64,000 nt of DNA from Cognataquiflexum aquatile (GTDB lineage: Bacteria > Bacteroidota > Bacteroidia > Cytophagales > Cyclobacteriaceae): the NCBI RefSeq assembly GCF_003316845.1, contig NZ_QMIK01000002.1:481815-545814 (forward strand). The letters are read 5' to 3'. The notes under the pieces were generated by a model that was not told the origin of the DNA, made no database searches, and saw only the letters and a program-made list of their open reading frames with translations. Of this stretch, positions 9,306-18,856 are shown piece by piece. Each line of letters opens with the position of its first letter. Within the stretch, counting starts at the first letter, position 1. Both the position numbers and the translations under genes were made by a program.

Positions 9306-11030
9306 GTGAAAAGAATCCTCATTTTCCTGTTTCCATTATTTTGCGCATTTGGTTCTCCCGGATATTCCCAGGGAGGAAAATGGTTCCGTTGGGAATTGTC
9401 AGGGGCTTTGGCGGTGCAGGAAGAGCAGGTTTTTAGGGATTCTGTGGAGGTTTCTAATTTTATTAGAGGAAAATACCGGGAGTTATATAGTTTGGGCTAT
9501 TTGGCACCTTTGGAAACAATTGTAAAATCTACACCGGATTCACTATGGATCAAAGTGGCTACAGGTGAAAGGTTTGAATGGGTAGTGCTCAGGCCGGGCA
9601 ATGTCGACCCTGTATTGATGGTCAAGGCCGGTGTGGACCTGAAAAGGTTTTCAAGAAGGCCTTTTGATTACAGGCAAATCTCAAGACTTTTTGAATCCAT
9701 ATTAAAGGAATCGGAAAATAGGGGCTATCCTTTTGCAGCGGTCAGGATTGACAGTTTGGAAAGAAGCGGTAAAGGGTTTTCCGGTGCTTTGGACCTCGAT
9801 TCCGGTCCCTTGATAACTTTTGATTCCTTAAAAATCACCGGAGGGACCAGAACCAAGCCGGAGTTTCTATCCCGTTTTTTACAGATCAAGCCGGGACAGG
9901 TTTTTTCGCAGAAAAAAATCGATGAGGGAATCCGGCAAATACGCGGACTGCCTTACCTGAGATGGGGCGGTGAACCGGAACTCAGTTTTCAGAATGAGCA
10001 AGCGACGATGTACCTTCCGATTGAAGACCGAAGAATCAATTCCATCGATGGCATCATCGGTTTTTTACCCAATGAAAATGAAGGGGGAAAACTTTTGGTA
10101 ACAGGTCAGTTTGATATTGCATTATATAATGTAGCCGGAACAGGCCGGAATTATGAACTCCATTGGCAGCGGTTCAACCAACTTTCCCAATCATTGAAGA
10201 TTTCGGGATTTGAACCCTTGCTCTTGGGCTCAAACATCGATGCAAGCATTTCTTTTTCTCTGTTGAAAGAGGATACCACTTTCCTCAACAGGGATTTTAG
10301 ACTCAATTTTGGTTACAGGTTCAGCTCAGACGGATATCTCAGTTTTTTTACAAGACGTCAGGCAGGAGACTTGCTGGCTGTCAATGGACTTGAAGAAATC
10401 ACCCAGCTGCCGGATGCAGGTGATTTCAGGTTCAACAACTACGGGCTCAACTACCGACATATCTGGTTGGATGATGTTTTTTTCCCGAGAAGAGGGGCTT
10501 TGGCCCAAGTTGAATTTGCCATTGGCAACAAAAACATATTGCAGAATACCGGCCTTCCGCCTGAGCTGTACGAGAGCATTGAACCCAAAACCCTTCAATA
10601 TTATATGGAGGCAAAGTTTGAAAAGCATTTTTATCTCTCCCCCCGTTGGGGAATTTTCACCAGATTGGCAGGTGGAACAGTAGAAAACAAAAATTTGCTC
10701 TTGAATGATTTGTTCAGGATTGGTGGACTTCAAAGCATCAGGGGATTCAATGAGAATTTCTTTTTTGCCGACAAATACCTCTATCTCAATTTTGAGCCAA
10801 GGTTTTATTTTGATACCTACTCTTATTTTATGATTTTTGCCGATATGGGAAGATTAGAAAACAGCGTTCAAGGTTTTGGAGTAGATCAAACCTTCTCAGC
10901 GGGGTTGGGATTCAGCCTTGAAACAGGTAATGGAGTTTTCAACTTTATATATGGCCTTGGCCGTTCCAATGCGCAGGATTTTTCTTTCAACCTTTCCAAA
11001 GTCCACTTTGGATATACCGGTAGATTCTAA
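9306..11030 (+). CDS. BamA/TamA-family outer-membrane protein (surface antigen barrel)
   Basis: A 574-residue Omp85-superfamily protein. A signal peptide (ending near GYSQ) is followed by a POTRA-like region (LITFDSLKITGGTRTKPEF, around 170-240) and a C-terminal beta-barrel of about 320 residues. The barrel has the SIRGFNENFFF motif corresponding to the conserved RGF of the Omp85 fold, and the protein ends in Phe. It is shorter than BamA (about 850), so it is probably a TamA-like or accessory Omp85 protein. Translation appears to begin at GTG; no in-frame ATG lies just upstream. The DUF4271 gene starts 3 bases after its stop. Confidence 0.82.
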   Translation: MKRILIFLFPLFCAFGSPGYSQGGKWFRWELSGALAVQEEQVFRDSVEVSNFIRGKYRELYSLGYLAPLETIVKSTPDSLWIKVATGERFEWVVLRPGNVDPVLMVKAGVDLKRFSRRPFDYRQISRLFESILKESENRGYPFAAVRIDSLERSGKGFSGALDLDSGPLITFDSLKITGGTRTKPEFLSRFLQIKPGQVFSQKKIDEGIRQIRGLPYLRWGGEPELSFQNEQATMYLPIEDRRINSIDGIIGFLPNENEGGKLLVTGQFDIALYNVAGTGRNYELHWQRFNQLSQSLKISGFEPLLLGSNIDASISFSLLKEDTTFLNRDFRLNFGYRFSSDGYLSFFTRRQAGDLLAVNGLEEITQLPDAGDFRFNNYGLNYRHIWLDDVFFPRRGALAQVEFAIGNKNILQNTGLPPELYESIEPKTLQYYMEAKFEKHFYLSPRWGIFTRLAGGTVENKNLLLNDLFRIGGLQSIRGFNENFFFADKYLYLNFEPRFYFDTYSYFMIFADMGRLENSVQGFGVDQTFSAGLGFSLETGNGVFNFIYGLGRSNAQDFSFNLSKVHFGYTGRF

Positions 11031-11033
11031 CAG

Positions 11034-12152
11034 ATGAAAACATCCTATTTCAGTATCTTACTTTTTTTGGTTTTCTGGAGTAGCTCTCTTGGGGGTTTCT
11101 CGCAGGTCTTGGAAAATTATAATCCGGAAATTCGGGAAATGTATCCTGAAACTATCCGAAAATCCAATGACAAAATTCAGGTAAAATTAGATTTGAAGAC
11201 CTTTCCAAACAGTACTTTTAGATTTGTGTTTCCCGGTCAATCCACTTTGTTTTTAAAAGACAAGCTTTGGCTTCAAACCACTAAGGACACCACTTTTGTA
11301 ATGCCTTTGGCAGATTTTCAAGGATTTGTTTCAGAGGCTGATTCTGCAGGAACATTGATGACCATTATCAAAACAGGGATCAATGGAAGTAATGTCTCTA
11401 TTGAAAAAGGATTTTTTGAAAATTACGTAGCTCCAGTCGCAGCAGCGGGACCTTTAAAGCCGATGCCTGAAAGGCGGGAAGTGGATGGTTTCAATGACTT
11501 TTTCTTTTTTGCCATTGTCAGTATCCTGTTTTTGATTGCGGTGTACAAGTTGATTTATCCTTTGGTGTTGAAATTGATCCTGATGCCCACTTCCGTCTTT
11601 TCTGCGGAGGATTTTTCGGAGTCTAATTCTGTTCAAAAGTTCTTTTCCCTTGATGTAATCTTTTATTTGTTGCTGATGAATATGATGGCGTTTTTGTTGC
11701 TGATGCTTTTTGTAAAGACATTGGGCAATGAAAGTCTGCAATTTATCGTCAGCGGAGATGTGAACCAATATTTTCTAAGCTGGTTATTGGGCTCAGCCTT
11801 ACTGATAATTTTTGCTGTGTTGAAATTTGCCTTATTGAGATTTTTGGGGTTTGTGTTTGATTTGAAAAAAATTGTGATCCCCCACTTTTTTTATATGCTC
11901 AGGATTATTTCCATAACAATATTCGTTATGGCCTTCATTATTAGCATTATTGTTTTGAACGGATTCGTGGAATTAGAAATAACAATTAAATATTTGCTTT
12001 ATGGCTTTTTTTGGATTTATATGGTCGGGGTCCTGATGCTATTTCTAATCATGTCAAATCGGGTGTCCTTTAAAAATTACCATTTATTTGTTTACATTTG
12101 CAGCGCAGAAATAGTCCCCCTTTTATTCCTTTCGAAGGTAATCATAGGGTGA
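11034..12152 (+). CDS. DUF4271 membrane protein
   Basis: A 372-residue protein with a signal peptide (ending near GGFSQ), a ~120-residue periplasmic N-terminal domain and about six to seven transmembrane helices from residue 155 to the end. The topology and the position directly before hemD match DUF4271, a Bacteroidota family without an assigned function. It follows the Omp85-like gene by 3 bases and precedes hemD by 35. A link to the nearby T9SS genes is possible but unproven. Confidence 0.8.
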   Translation: MKTSYFSILLFLVFWSSSLGGFSQVLENYNPEIREMYPETIRKSNDKIQVKLDLKTFPNSTFRFVFPGQSTLFLKDKLWLQTTKDTTFVMPLADFQGFVSEADSAGTLMTIIKTGINGSNVSIEKGFFENYVAPVAAAGPLKPMPERREVDGFNDFFFFAIVSILFLIAVYKLIYPLVLKLILMPTSVFSAEDFSESNSVQKFFSLDVIFYLLLMNMMAFLLLMLFVKTLGNESLQFIVSGDVNQYFLSWLLGSALLIIFAVLKFALLRFLGFVFDLKKIVIPHFFYMLRIISITIFVMAFIISIIVLNGFVELEITIKYLLYGFFWIYMVGVLMLFLIMSNRVSFKNYHLFVYICSAEIVPLLFLSKVIIG

Positions 12153-12187
12153 ATTCAAGTGAAAAAGTCCAAATGCTGAAGTGAAAT

Positions 12188-12964
12188 ATGACGACTAAAT
12201 CTACCAAAGACAGATTAAACCAGGTAAAAAGTATCTTAGTTTCTCAGCCAAAGCCAACAGATGAGAAATCACCATATTTTCAATTAGCTGAAAAGTATAA
12301 TTTAAAAATAGATTTCAGGCCTTTCATTCAGGTTGAGCCGGTCTCAGTCAAGGATTTCAGGAGACAAAAAATTGATATCCTCAAGCATACGGCGATTATC
12401 TTTACAAGCCGCAATGCGATTGACCATTTTTTTACGATCTGTAAGGAATTAAAAGTAGAGATGCCGGCAGACATGAAATACTTCTGTATCTCAGACCAAA
12501 CGGCACATTACCTTCAAAAATATATCGTGATCAGAAAGAGGAAACTCTACGTAGGTCAAAAAACAGCCGCTGATCTTTTCGATTATTTTAAAAAGCATAA
12601 ATCTGAAAAGTATCTCTTTCCATGCTCCGATATCCGCAAGGATGAAATCCCGGAATACATGGCAAAGAACAATATTGCCTACACGGAAGCCATCATTTAC
12701 CATACTGTAGCCGCAGATCTTTCAGACCTCAGGGATATCAAATACGATATTTTGGCTTTTTTCTCACCTTCGGGAATCAAATCATTGAAGCAAAATTTCC
12801 CTGATTTTAAACAAAACAACACCAGAATTGCTGCTTTTGGACCGACCACAGCCAAGGAAGTCAGGGAGCAAAACCTTATTCTTGATATTGAAGCCCCGAT
12901 GCCAAACGCGCCAAGCATGACGGGTGCACTTGAACTTTACATAAAAAAGGCAAATAATTTGTGA
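12188..12964 (+). CDS. hemD: Uroporphyrinogen-III synthase
   Basis: A 258-residue HemD-type protein, which cyclises hydroxymethylbilane to uroporphyrinogen III in tetrapyrrole biosynthesis. The family pattern is visible: VKSILVSQPKPT at the start, the AIIFTSRNAIDHFF strand-helix, a variable middle, then DILAFFSPSGIKSL and RIAAFGPTTAKEV near the C-terminus. HemD sequences diverge strongly, and the call rests on this motif order plus the DUF4271 neighbour. It lies 74 bases before the PorP-like gene. Confidence 0.86.
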   Translation: MTTKSTKDRLNQVKSILVSQPKPTDEKSPYFQLAEKYNLKIDFRPFIQVEPVSVKDFRRQKIDILKHTAIIFTSRNAIDHFFTICKELKVEMPADMKYFCISDQTAHYLQKYIVIRKRKLYVGQKTAADLFDYFKKHKSEKYLFPCSDIRKDEIPEYMAKNNIAYTEAIIYHTVAADLSDLRDIKYDILAFFSPSGIKSLKQNFPDFKQNNTRIAAFGPTTAKEVREQNLILDIEAPMPNAPSMTGALELYIKKANNL

Positions 12965-13038
12965 TGTTTCCAATCTTTTGTGGCGAAATTGAGTTTAATT
13001 GTGTAGAATAGAGTTTACATCATCAGTTTTATTGATAC

Positions 13039-14010
13039 ATGGTTAAACATGATTTTACGATATTGAAATGTCTCCTGCTGATATGGACAGGGAGTTTTTT
13101 TTCTTCAAAAGCCCATGGCCAACAAGATGCCCAGTTTACCCAATACATGTATAATGGCGGATATTTCAATCCTGCCTTTGCCGGAAAGGAGGCTGGATAT
13201 AGATTTTCAGCACTTCATAGGTCACAGTGGCTAAGTTATTCCGGTACCAATGGACCTGCTCCCATTACCCAACTGGTAAGTGCCAGCGGGTCTATTGACA
13301 AACTCAAATTGGGAGTTGGCCTAAATCTTGTTAACGACAACATCGGCCCTACGACCAATCAAGAAGTAAACTTATCGGTAGGATATCACAAAAAACTAAG
13401 GCGGGGAGTTTTGAGTTTAGGGGTTATGGGAGGAGTTTTTGCGACTACGATACGGTTTGATGAACTGGATTTTGTAAATCCGGATCCGAATTTGCCGGAT
13501 ACTGGCAGTGAAACACAGATGAATTTCAACTTTGGCGCCGGAGCTATTTACGACCGTACCAAATACTATATAGGAATAAGCAGCCGACATTTGAATGAGC
13601 CAGGGTTTGATTTTGGGGAGGGTTCTCTTGAAAACCAACTCAAAAACCACACCTACATTTTGGCAGGGTATAGAATAAAAACTTTTGCCCAATGGAATTT
13701 CGAACCAAGTGTTTTATTGAAAACAGTATCATTTGATAATTTTTCATATGACATCAGCGTTATAGCCACATACAATCAAAAAGTAAGCGGAGGATTGGCT
13801 TTCAGGGGCGAAGAATCCGTGTCTTTATTGATGGGTTACAGTATCCTCAAAGACAAATCTCTAAGAATAGGATATGCATTTGATCTGGTAGTTGGAGGCA
13901 TAGAAGCCAAAGCTCCGACAAGCCATGAATTTATGTTATCCTACGTACTCCCCGACGTGACCAGGCAGTTCCAAAGAACAATCCAACGCACTCCTAGATT
14001 TAGGTTCTAA
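13039..14010 (+). CDS. PorP/SprF-family T9SS outer-membrane protein
   Basis: A 323-residue protein with a signal peptide ending near AHGQ and the PorP/SprF opening QFTQYMYNGGYFNPAFAG. Most of the rest alternates as a beta-barrel (for example GVLSLGVMGGVF and KYYIGISSRH). In the type IX system, PorP-family proteins attach the machinery or secreted adhesins to the outer membrane. It lies 120 bases upstream of gldK, the classical order in Bacteroidota T9SS loci. Which secretion partner it serves cannot be told from sequence. Confidence 0.9.
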   Translation: MVKHDFTILKCLLLIWTGSFFSSKAHGQQDAQFTQYMYNGGYFNPAFAGKEAGYRFSALHRSQWLSYSGTNGPAPITQLVSASGSIDKLKLGVGLNLVNDNIGPTTNQEVNLSVGYHKKLRRGVLSLGVMGGVFATTIRFDELDFVNPDPNLPDTGSETQMNFNFGAGAIYDRTKYYIGISSRHLNEPGFDFGEGSLENQLKNHTYILAGYRIKTFAQWNFEPSVLLKTVSFDNFSYDISVIATYNQKVSGGLAFRGEESVSLLMGYSILKDKSLRIGYAFDLVVGGIEAKAPTSHEFMLSYVLPDVTRQFQRTIQRTPRFRF

Positions 14011-14130
14011 AAAATAATTATTGGAAATTCAGCAATTAAATTTGTGTATTTCTAAGAATTTACTTTAATTTTCGCTCTTGTTGCTTATCCAAAAAGTGGC
14101 ATGAATTTGATAAATGGTTTAATGTAATTT

Positions 14131-15225
14131 ATGTCTAAAAAAATGAAGACACGCGTTTTAAGCATAATTTTAGCGGTTTTGGTAGTGGTAGTACTACCGA
14201 GCTGCGGACTTTTGGGCAAGAAAGGATCTGCCAGTGAAAAAGACAATAGAAGGGGTGAAGTTACGGGTGTTCCCAAGAGGGTTATCTGGCAACAAATCCT
14301 TCCTCAAGAAATGGTACCGGTCAAAGCCGGGACTTTTTGGATGGGGCAAGCGGATGAGGATATTGCCTTCTCCCAGTCCTCTTTGAATAAGCAGATTACG
14401 ATCTCCGAATTTTATATGGATAAGTATGAAGTATCCAACAACAAATACAGACAATTCATCGAAGCAGTCAGGTTAGGAGAATACACCTACAGTACCCCTA
14501 CTACTTTGAAAGAAGCACCGACTTTTGATATCAACACCGTGCTTCCAGATACTACTGTGTGGAATACCAGTTTTACCTATCACTATGGTGATCCTTTGAT
14601 GGAGTTTTATTTTGACCACCCTGCTTTTGACAATTATCCTGTAGTAGGTGTCAGCTGGGAGCAGGCCAATATGTACTGTCAGTGGAGAACCTACCATTTG
14701 AACGCTAACGACAAAGCTGACTTTGACTATCCTCCTTTCAGATTACCATCTGAGGCAGAATGGGAATACGCAGCCAAAGGCGGAAAAGAAGTAGCGAAGT
14801 ATCCTTGGGGTGGTCCTTACCTGAAAAACAAAAGAGGATGTCTGATGGCAAACTTCAAACCAGGTAGAGGAAATTACATTGACGACGGATTTGCATACAC
14901 TGCGCCGGTAGATGTTTTTGCTCCAAATGGATTTGGATTGTACAACATGTCAGGCAACGTGGCGGAATGGGTATTGGATTCCTACAATGCAGTCAGTGGA
15001 TCAGTGACATGGGATTTGGATCCTAGGTATGATGATCCAAATGAAAAAAGAAAAGTAGTACGTGGCGGTTCTTGGAAAGATATCGCTCATTACCTCGAAA
15101 CAAGTACAAGAACTTACGAATTCCAGGATGTAAAAACAGCACACATCGGATTCAGAACTGCGATGACCTATTTGGGTAGATCAGGTTCAATGGATATCAG
15201 TAACAACAGAAGAAGAAAAAAGTAA
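14131..15225 (+). CDS. gldK: T9SS ring lipoprotein GldK/PorK
   Basis: A 364-residue lipoprotein (signal ends LPSC, Cys25) with a formylglycine-generating-enzyme-like (SUMF1) fold from about residue 60. Motifs are MVPVKAGTFWMGQ, FYMDKYEVSNNKYRQF, PSEAEWEYAAKGG, NMSGNVAEWVLDS and VVRGGSW. GldK/PorK forms the periplasmic ring of the type IX secretion system with GldN/PorN. It begins the gldKLMN run. GldJ has the same fold, but gene order identifies this as GldK. A second in-frame ATG lies 12 bases downstream of the chosen start. Confidence 0.95.
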   Translation: MSKKMKTRVLSIILAVLVVVVLPSCGLLGKKGSASEKDNRRGEVTGVPKRVIWQQILPQEMVPVKAGTFWMGQADEDIAFSQSSLNKQITISEFYMDKYEVSNNKYRQFIEAVRLGEYTYSTPTTLKEAPTFDINTVLPDTTVWNTSFTYHYGDPLMEFYFDHPAFDNYPVVGVSWEQANMYCQWRTYHLNANDKADFDYPPFRLPSEAEWEYAAKGGKEVAKYPWGGPYLKNKRGCLMANFKPGRGNYIDDGFAYTAPVDVFAPNGFGLYNMSGNVAEWVLDSYNAVSGSVTWDLDPRYDDPNEKRKVVRGGSWKDIAHYLETSTRTYEFQDVKTAHIGFRTAMTYLGRSGSMDISNNRRRKK

Positions 15226-15274
15226 ATCGAATAACATCTTAATCACTCACTCACCTCTAAATTTTTAAAAAAAA

Positions 15275-16075
15275 ATGGCAACAAAAAACAAATCATTCAT
15301 GAACGTATTTTACGGGGATATCATGCCAAAAATATATGGTATCGGTGCTGCCGTAGTTATCCTGGGAGCTATGTTCAAAATCCTAGATTGGCCTTTCGCT
15401 AGTTTGATGATCGGTGTGGGTCTATCCACAGAGGCCGCAATATTTTTCTTATCGGCATTTGAGCCCAAGCACGAGGAAGTGGATTGGTCTAAAGTATATC
15501 CTGAATTAGCCGGTGAAGAACCTGCTGAGCGTAGATCAACCAAAAAAGAGCCAAAAGATAATCTTAGCCAAAAATTTGACGAGATGTTGGCCAATGCCAA
15601 AATCGGCCCCGAGTTGTTTGACAGCTTAGGTAAAGGAATCCAAAATCTTGCGACCTCCGCTGAAAAAATGGGCACAATTGCCGATGCAGCTGTTGCAACC
15701 AATGAATATGCAAGCAATGTGAAGACAGCTTCAAAGACTTTGGTGGATATCAACCAGTCTTATGGTAAAACTGCCATGGCCTTGACCGAACTTTCTTCTG
15801 CTTCCGCAGATGCAAAAGAATACCATAGCCAAGTGGTCACAGTAACCAAAAACCTTTCTGCATTGAACAATGTGTATGAAATGGAATTATTGGATGCCCA
15901 ATCACACCTCAAAACCCTGAATAAATTCTATTCCAACATTTCTACAGCAATGGAAGGTCTGAACGAAGCAGGAAAAGAAACAGAACAGTTCAAAACAGAG
16001 TTGGCAAAACTCAATTCCAATGTTAGCTCATTGAATAAAGTATATGGCGGAATGCTTTCAGCCATGAAAGGTTAA
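15275..16075 (+). CDS. gldL: T9SS motor protein GldL/PorL
   Basis: A 266-residue inner-membrane protein. Two transmembrane helices (around 17-36 and 42-62) carry the conserved FKILDWPFASLMIGVGLSTE region. A long soluble coiled-coil part follows, rich in Ala, Ser and Asn repeats to the end. GldL and GldM form the proton-driven motor of the type IX system and gliding machinery; Glu49 in the second helix matches the protonatable glutamate expected in GldL. The start codon follows an A-rich leader, as is common in this phylum. Between gldK and gldM. Confidence 0.96.
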   Translation: MATKNKSFMNVFYGDIMPKIYGIGAAVVILGAMFKILDWPFASLMIGVGLSTEAAIFFLSAFEPKHEEVDWSKVYPELAGEEPAERRSTKKEPKDNLSQKFDEMLANAKIGPELFDSLGKGIQNLATSAEKMGTIADAAVATNEYASNVKTASKTLVDINQSYGKTAMALTELSSASADAKEYHSQVVTVTKNLSALNNVYEMELLDAQSHLKTLNKFYSNISTAMEGLNEAGKETEQFKTELAKLNSNVSSLNKVYGGMLSAMKG

Positions 16076-16115
16076 GCCTTGTTCATATTTATATTTAATC
16101 TTTTAGAAAAATAAT

Positions 16116-17717
16116 ATGGCAGGCGGAAAAGAAACACCAAGGCAGCGGATGATCGGTATGATGTACCTTGTATTGACAGCTTTGCTGGCATTGCAGGTAA
16201 GCAACCAGATCCTCCAAAAATTTGTGCTGTTGAACGATGGACTGGAAAGGACTTCCAAGAATTTCATCAATAAAAATGAATTCACTGTTTCCTCAATTGC
16301 ATCCACAGTAGAGAATCAGGGAAATAACGCAAAAGACGTACCCAAAGTAGATGCAGCCAAAGAAGTCAGGCAAGCTACTTCTGAGGTATATGCTTATTTG
16401 GAAGAATTGAAACAGGAATTGTTAACTGTTTCTAACGCCAAAGATGAAGAAGGGCAGTTTAGCAATTCAGCTTTGAAAAACACTGATATCCCGGGCAATA
16501 TCTTCAATAACAACAAAAAGGGATTCGAAATGCAGGAAAGGTTAAATGCCTATCCTAAGCAAATCAGTGAAATCTTAAAGAAAGCGGGGATCGAAATGAC
16601 TTTCGGAGACATTGCCAAAGATGCCAAAGACATTGAAATTTTTAAAAATGACAAAGAAGTCAGAAATAAGAATTTCGTGTTCCTGAACTTTGTAAAGTCT
16701 CCCGTCGGTGCGGTAATGGCATTGATTTCGCAGTATCAAAATGAAGTTTTGAACATAGAAAGTGAATCTTTGGGAGCAATTACGGCTTCAATCGGATCGT
16801 TCTATTACAAAGCTGATATTGTGGAAGCTAGAATTGCTGCCCAATCCAATGTGGTTGCAGCAGGGACCAAGTTCCAGGCAGATATGTTCATTGCTTCATC
16901 TTCTTCTTCAGATGCTCCTCAGATGACTATTGACGGAAGGCCGGTGACAGTAGAAAACGGATTCGGTAAAATTGAATTTACCGCTACTCCTGCTTCTCAA
17001 TATGATGATAGAGGACTTTCAAAGCGAGTTTTGAAAGGTGAAATCGTGACGAATGTTGGTGGAGAAGACAAAATACTTCCTGTAGAATATGAGTATTTCG
17101 TTGCCCAACCAGTCATCAAAGTCACTTCGGAAGTAGTCAATCAGCTTTATGCGGATTGCGCCAATGAATTGTTGATTGATGTTCCTGCATTGGGAAACAG
17201 CTATGCACCAAGTTTTACAGTGTCTAATGGTTCTTCTATCCAAGGAAGCAAGCCAGGTCAATTGACTGTAATTCCCGGAAATTCCGGTAAGGTTTTGATC
17301 GGAGTAAGCAGTGGAGGCAATAAAATCGGGGATGTATCGTATGATATCAAGCCGGTTCCTGCACCAACTGTCAGGTTGTTTGATGGCAGAGGCCCTATTG
17401 ATTTGAGTCAGGCTTATCCTGCACCGGGACCGTCTTCATTGATAGTTGAGGCGATTCCTGAGTCAAACTTTGGAAGGACCATGGCGAAAGATGCCAAATT
17501 CGAAGTAACAGGAGGAGAAGTAATCCTTCTCAGAAATGAGGTTCCAAGAGAGAAAGTTGCCATCAACGGTAAAAACGTAGCAATCAGAAACCTCTTAGCT
17601 TCTGCAAAAAGTGGAGATGCTTTGGTTATACGTGTCACACAAGTAACCAGAACCAATTTCAGAGGCAATAAAATAACGAATAATCAGCCTGAGATTATCA
17701 GGATGGCGATTAAATAA
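16116..17717 (+). CDS. gldM: T9SS motor/periplasmic shaft protein GldM/PorM
   Basis: A 533-residue protein anchored by one N-terminal helix (MIGMMYLVLTALLALQVS). A long periplasmic part follows, first helical (around 40-220) and then several Ig-like beta domains to the C-terminus, as known for GldM. It spans the periplasm and couples the GldL motor to the GldK/GldN ring. It starts 40 bases after gldL and ends 39 bases before gldN. Length matches the usual 510-530 residues. Confidence 0.96.
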   Translation: MAGGKETPRQRMIGMMYLVLTALLALQVSNQILQKFVLLNDGLERTSKNFINKNEFTVSSIASTVENQGNNAKDVPKVDAAKEVRQATSEVYAYLEELKQELLTVSNAKDEEGQFSNSALKNTDIPGNIFNNNKKGFEMQERLNAYPKQISEILKKAGIEMTFGDIAKDAKDIEIFKNDKEVRNKNFVFLNFVKSPVGAVMALISQYQNEVLNIESESLGAITASIGSFYYKADIVEARIAAQSNVVAAGTKFQADMFIASSSSSDAPQMTIDGRPVTVENGFGKIEFTATPASQYDDRGLSKRVLKGEIVTNVGGEDKILPVEYEYFVAQPVIKVTSEVVNQLYADCANELLIDVPALGNSYAPSFTVSNGSSIQGSKPGQLTVIPGNSGKVLIGVSSGGNKIGDVSYDIKPVPAPTVRLFDGRGPIDLSQAYPAPGPSSLIVEAIPESNFGRTMAKDAKFEVTGGEVILLRNEVPREKVAINGKNVAIRNLLASAKSGDALVIRVTQVTRTNFRGNKITNNQPEIIRMAIK

Positions 17718-17756
17718 ATGATCGATGATGTCTTTTGGGCATGATCATAAACAAAA

Positions 17757-18575
17757 ATGAATATGAAGCTTTATTCAAAAATCTTTGGCCTTTTATCCCT
17801 TGGTCTTTCCCTTGTCAGCATAGGTAGCTATGCCCAAGTGGCGACAAGTGTGAATCCGTCCGGAACTGGCGATAGACAGTTCAAAATGGACACTGTTTTT
17901 TCGGCTCATCCGATTCGTGAAGACGATAAGATGTATCAGATCTCCGTGTGGAGGAGAATTGATCTTAGGGAAAAATACAATCAGCCACTTTATGGGTCAG
18001 GTGATACCAAAAATGATGGGATCGTCAATCAGATATACAAAGCCATTGTAGAAGACAATGCGCTTGAGGTATTTGCTGATGATAAATTCACCCAACCTCT
18101 GTCTATAGCTGACTTCCAATCCAATTTTTGGTTGGCAGCCAATGGCGACAGCATTTTTGTGAAGCAGCTCTATTACCTTGATTTCATGGAAGATTTTGTG
18201 TTTGACAAGCATCATTCACAAATAAAATTTGATGTCAAATACATCGAGTTGGTCATGCCATCTCAAACCAACGCCAACGCGGGTCAAAAGACCATCGGTT
18301 ATGTGAGGTTTAAGGATTTCTATTATCACTTCAAAGACCACCCTGAAGCAAAATGGCTGATTTTCCAAAATACAGCCAAAAACTTGACTTACGATCAGGT
18401 TTTCGATCAGAGGTTATTCAGGTCTGTAGTGAGAAGATACACCAATCCTGACAATGCCTATGTAGCAGATTTGGTCAATTCCGCACACCCCAACCCAGAA
18501 TTGCAGGCGTTTTTGAATTCCCTGGAGTTTGAATACAAACTGCTGGATTTTGAGAACGGACTTTGGGAATGGTAA
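17757..18575 (+). CDS. gldN: T9SS ring protein GldN/PorN
   Basis: A 272-residue periplasmic protein with a signal peptide ending near GSYAQ. Family motifs include VWRRIDLREKYNQPLY, GIVNQIYKAI and the C-terminal LLDFENGLWEW region. GldN associates with GldK in the T9SS ring. It is the last gene of the cluster and is followed by a clear intrinsic terminator. An in-frame ATG two codons later is an alternative start. Confidence 0.95.
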   Translation: MNMKLYSKIFGLLSLGLSLVSIGSYAQVATSVNPSGTGDRQFKMDTVFSAHPIREDDKMYQISVWRRIDLREKYNQPLYGSGDTKNDGIVNQIYKAIVEDNALEVFADDKFTQPLSIADFQSNFWLAANGDSIFVKQLYYLDFMEDFVFDKHHSQIKFDVKYIELVMPSQTNANAGQKTIGYVRFKDFYYHFKDHPEAKWLIFQNTAKNLTYDQVFDQRLFRSVVRRYTNPDNAYVADLVNSAHPNPELQAFLNSLEFEYKLLDFENGLWEW

Positions 18576-18606
18576 AAAAACCTAATTCAATCAATACATG
18601 ATTTAT

Positions 18607-18642
18607 AAAGGCTATCAGGATTCTGGTAGCCTTTGTTTTTTT
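18607..18642 (+). terminator. Intrinsic terminator after gldN
   Basis: An 8-bp perfect stem (AAAGGCTA with TAGCCTTT) separated by a 12-base loop is followed by GTTTTTTT. It lies 31 bases after the gldN stop and would end the gldKLMN transcript. Confidence 0.85.
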
Positions 18643-18779
18643 GAACTGGTTTTTCTTTTCCGCTAAACAAAAAATTCAGCTTTTTAGTAAACTTGATTTT
18701 TATGCTTGATTAAAAAGCCAACCAAAAAAAGTCTTTCATCAATCTTCTTTCAAAGCTTATCCTCCATAAAAAAGAGACA

Positions 18780-18819
18780 AAAAAAGGCAGTCAGGTTAAA
18801 CTTGCTGCCTATTTTTCTT
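18780..18819. terminator. Bidirectional terminator between gldN and ndk
   Basis: The inverted repeat AGGCAG/CTGCCT spans about 26 bases, flanked by a run of A on the left (giving T on the minus strand) and ATTTTTCTT on the right. It lies about 40 bases beyond the ndk stop, so it mainly serves ndk on the minus strand. Confidence 0.7.
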
Positions 18820-18856
18820 AATGTTTGGACCGGTTTGTTTTCCTAGATCCTTAAAA

